From Burkholderiales bacterium (GTDB lineage Bacteria > Pseudomonadota > Gammaproteobacteria > Burkholderiales > SG8-39), in assembly GCA_919902965.1 (NCBI GenBank), contig CAKKSJ010000476.1, forward strand, positions 1 through 22,109: DNA of 22,109 bases, given 5' to 3'. Positions 21,691-22,109 of the stretch are shown here, piece by piece (the stretch's first letter is position 1; every line of letters begins with the position of its first letter). The translations under genes and the position numbers were made by a program. A model generated the notes under the pieces. It was not told where the DNA came from, made no database searches, and was given only the letters and a program-made list of their open reading frames with translations.

Positions 21691-22109
21691 TCAAGTGCCG
21701 TAACGCTGCAGCCCGTTCAGGTCGAGGACAGTGATGAGGCCGTAATCGACCTTGATCAGGCCCGCGGCCCCGAGCACCCGTAGTGCGCGGTTGACGCGCT
21801 GGCGCGAGGCGCCGGCGAGGTAGCCGAGTTCTTCCTGCGAGATCTGGATGTGCGGCTGGGTGTCGGGGTAGAGGTGCGGATTGAACAGGCCCGCCAGCGC
21901 GCGCGCCACACGTGCGTCGGGTTCGAGCAAACGGTCATGCTCGACCATGCCGATGAATTGACCCAGTCGCTCGTTGAGCTGCTTCAGCAGAAAACGGTTG
22001 AACGGGATGCTGGTGTCCAGCAGCCAGCGGAACGTGGCCTCGGGCATGAGCGCGATGCGCGAGTCGCGCAGCGCCACGATGTCGTATTTGAATGGCTCCC
22101 CCTTGAGCA
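21691..22109 (-). CDS. Crp/Fnr-family transcriptional regulator (5' end beyond window)
   Basis: Only the C-terminal 138 codons are visible; the reading frame is open to the right edge (first legible residues LKGEPFKYDIVALRDSR). The end of the sensor beta-roll is followed by a long dimerisation helix (FNRFLLKQLNERLGQFIGMV) and a winged helix-turn-helix (ISQEELGYLAGASRQRVNRA, then LRVLGAAGLI), matching Crp/Fnr DNA-binding domains. No Fnr-type Cys cluster can be judged because the N-terminus is missing. It converges on the OmpA-like gene with a shared terminator. Regulatory targets are unknown. Confidence 0.88.
   Translation of the reverse strand, partial: LKGEPFKYDIVALRDSRIALMPEATFRWLLDTSIPFNRFLLKQLNERLGQFIGMVEHDRLLEPDARVARALAGLFNPHLYPDTQPHIQISQEELGYLAGASRQRVNRALRVLGAAGLIKVDYGLITVLDLNGLQRYGT

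Overview
The window is about 60% GC, densely packed and clearly bacterial and Gram-negative: it encodes a TolC-type outer-membrane channel, an OmpA-like protein and a periplasmic binding protein. The OmpA-like protein (N-terminal CWRTGYW and ECDPDL segments, Ala/Pro linker, OmpA C-terminal domain), the HIG1-type small membrane protein and the overall gene complement suggest a betaproteobacterium. This is an inference; no rRNA or tRNA gene is present to test it.

Region 1 (1-9913, all minus strand) is the most notable part. It holds a complete trans-envelope peptide-export operon of the NHLM/NHLP type. In transcription order it encodes a Cys-rich CxxCxxCC protein, an unknown 80-residue acidic protein, a lone cyclic-nucleotide-binding-domain protein, a TolC-like channel, an HlyD-like adaptor, a C39-peptidase ABC transporter and a second ABC subunit with a long N-terminal extension. 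The four transport genes are joined by 4-bp stop/start overlaps (GTGA or ATGA). Downstream, behind its own candidate promoter, is a probable cargo gene that runs off the left edge. It has a textbook double-glycine leader (ELRDDELEKVAGG), a Ser/His/Asp-rich linker, and then a strictly alternating Lys-X repeat (KLKFKD and KFKD units) in which every second residue over at least 72 residues is lysine. No RiPP maturation enzyme of a known class is visible.

Region 2 (10007-14558, minus) holds a possible 61-residue ORF, a two-CBS-domain protein with a histone-H1-like Lys/Ala tail, and a polar-amino-acid ABC operon (binding protein, permease, ATPase) that ends in a translationally coupled metallo-beta-lactamase-fold hydrolase. 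A HIG1-type twin-transmembrane protein lies upstream.

Region 3 (14559-15338) is mostly non-coding, with one doubtful small ORF and a short tandem duplication. Region 4 (15339-22109) is a mixed housekeeping and accessory stretch: a secreted DUF2147 protein, a possibly Tat-exported metallo-beta-lactamase-fold protein, an antibiotic-biosynthesis-monooxygenase-type small enzyme, a C45 acyltransferase/hydrolase, a 3' gene remnant, a trypsin-like/PDZ protein that appears to have lost its catalytic triad, a histidine-phosphatase-family protein with a Ser in place of the second catalytic His, an OmpA-like protein with a clear terminator, and the C-terminal part of a Crp/Fnr regulator cut by the right edge.
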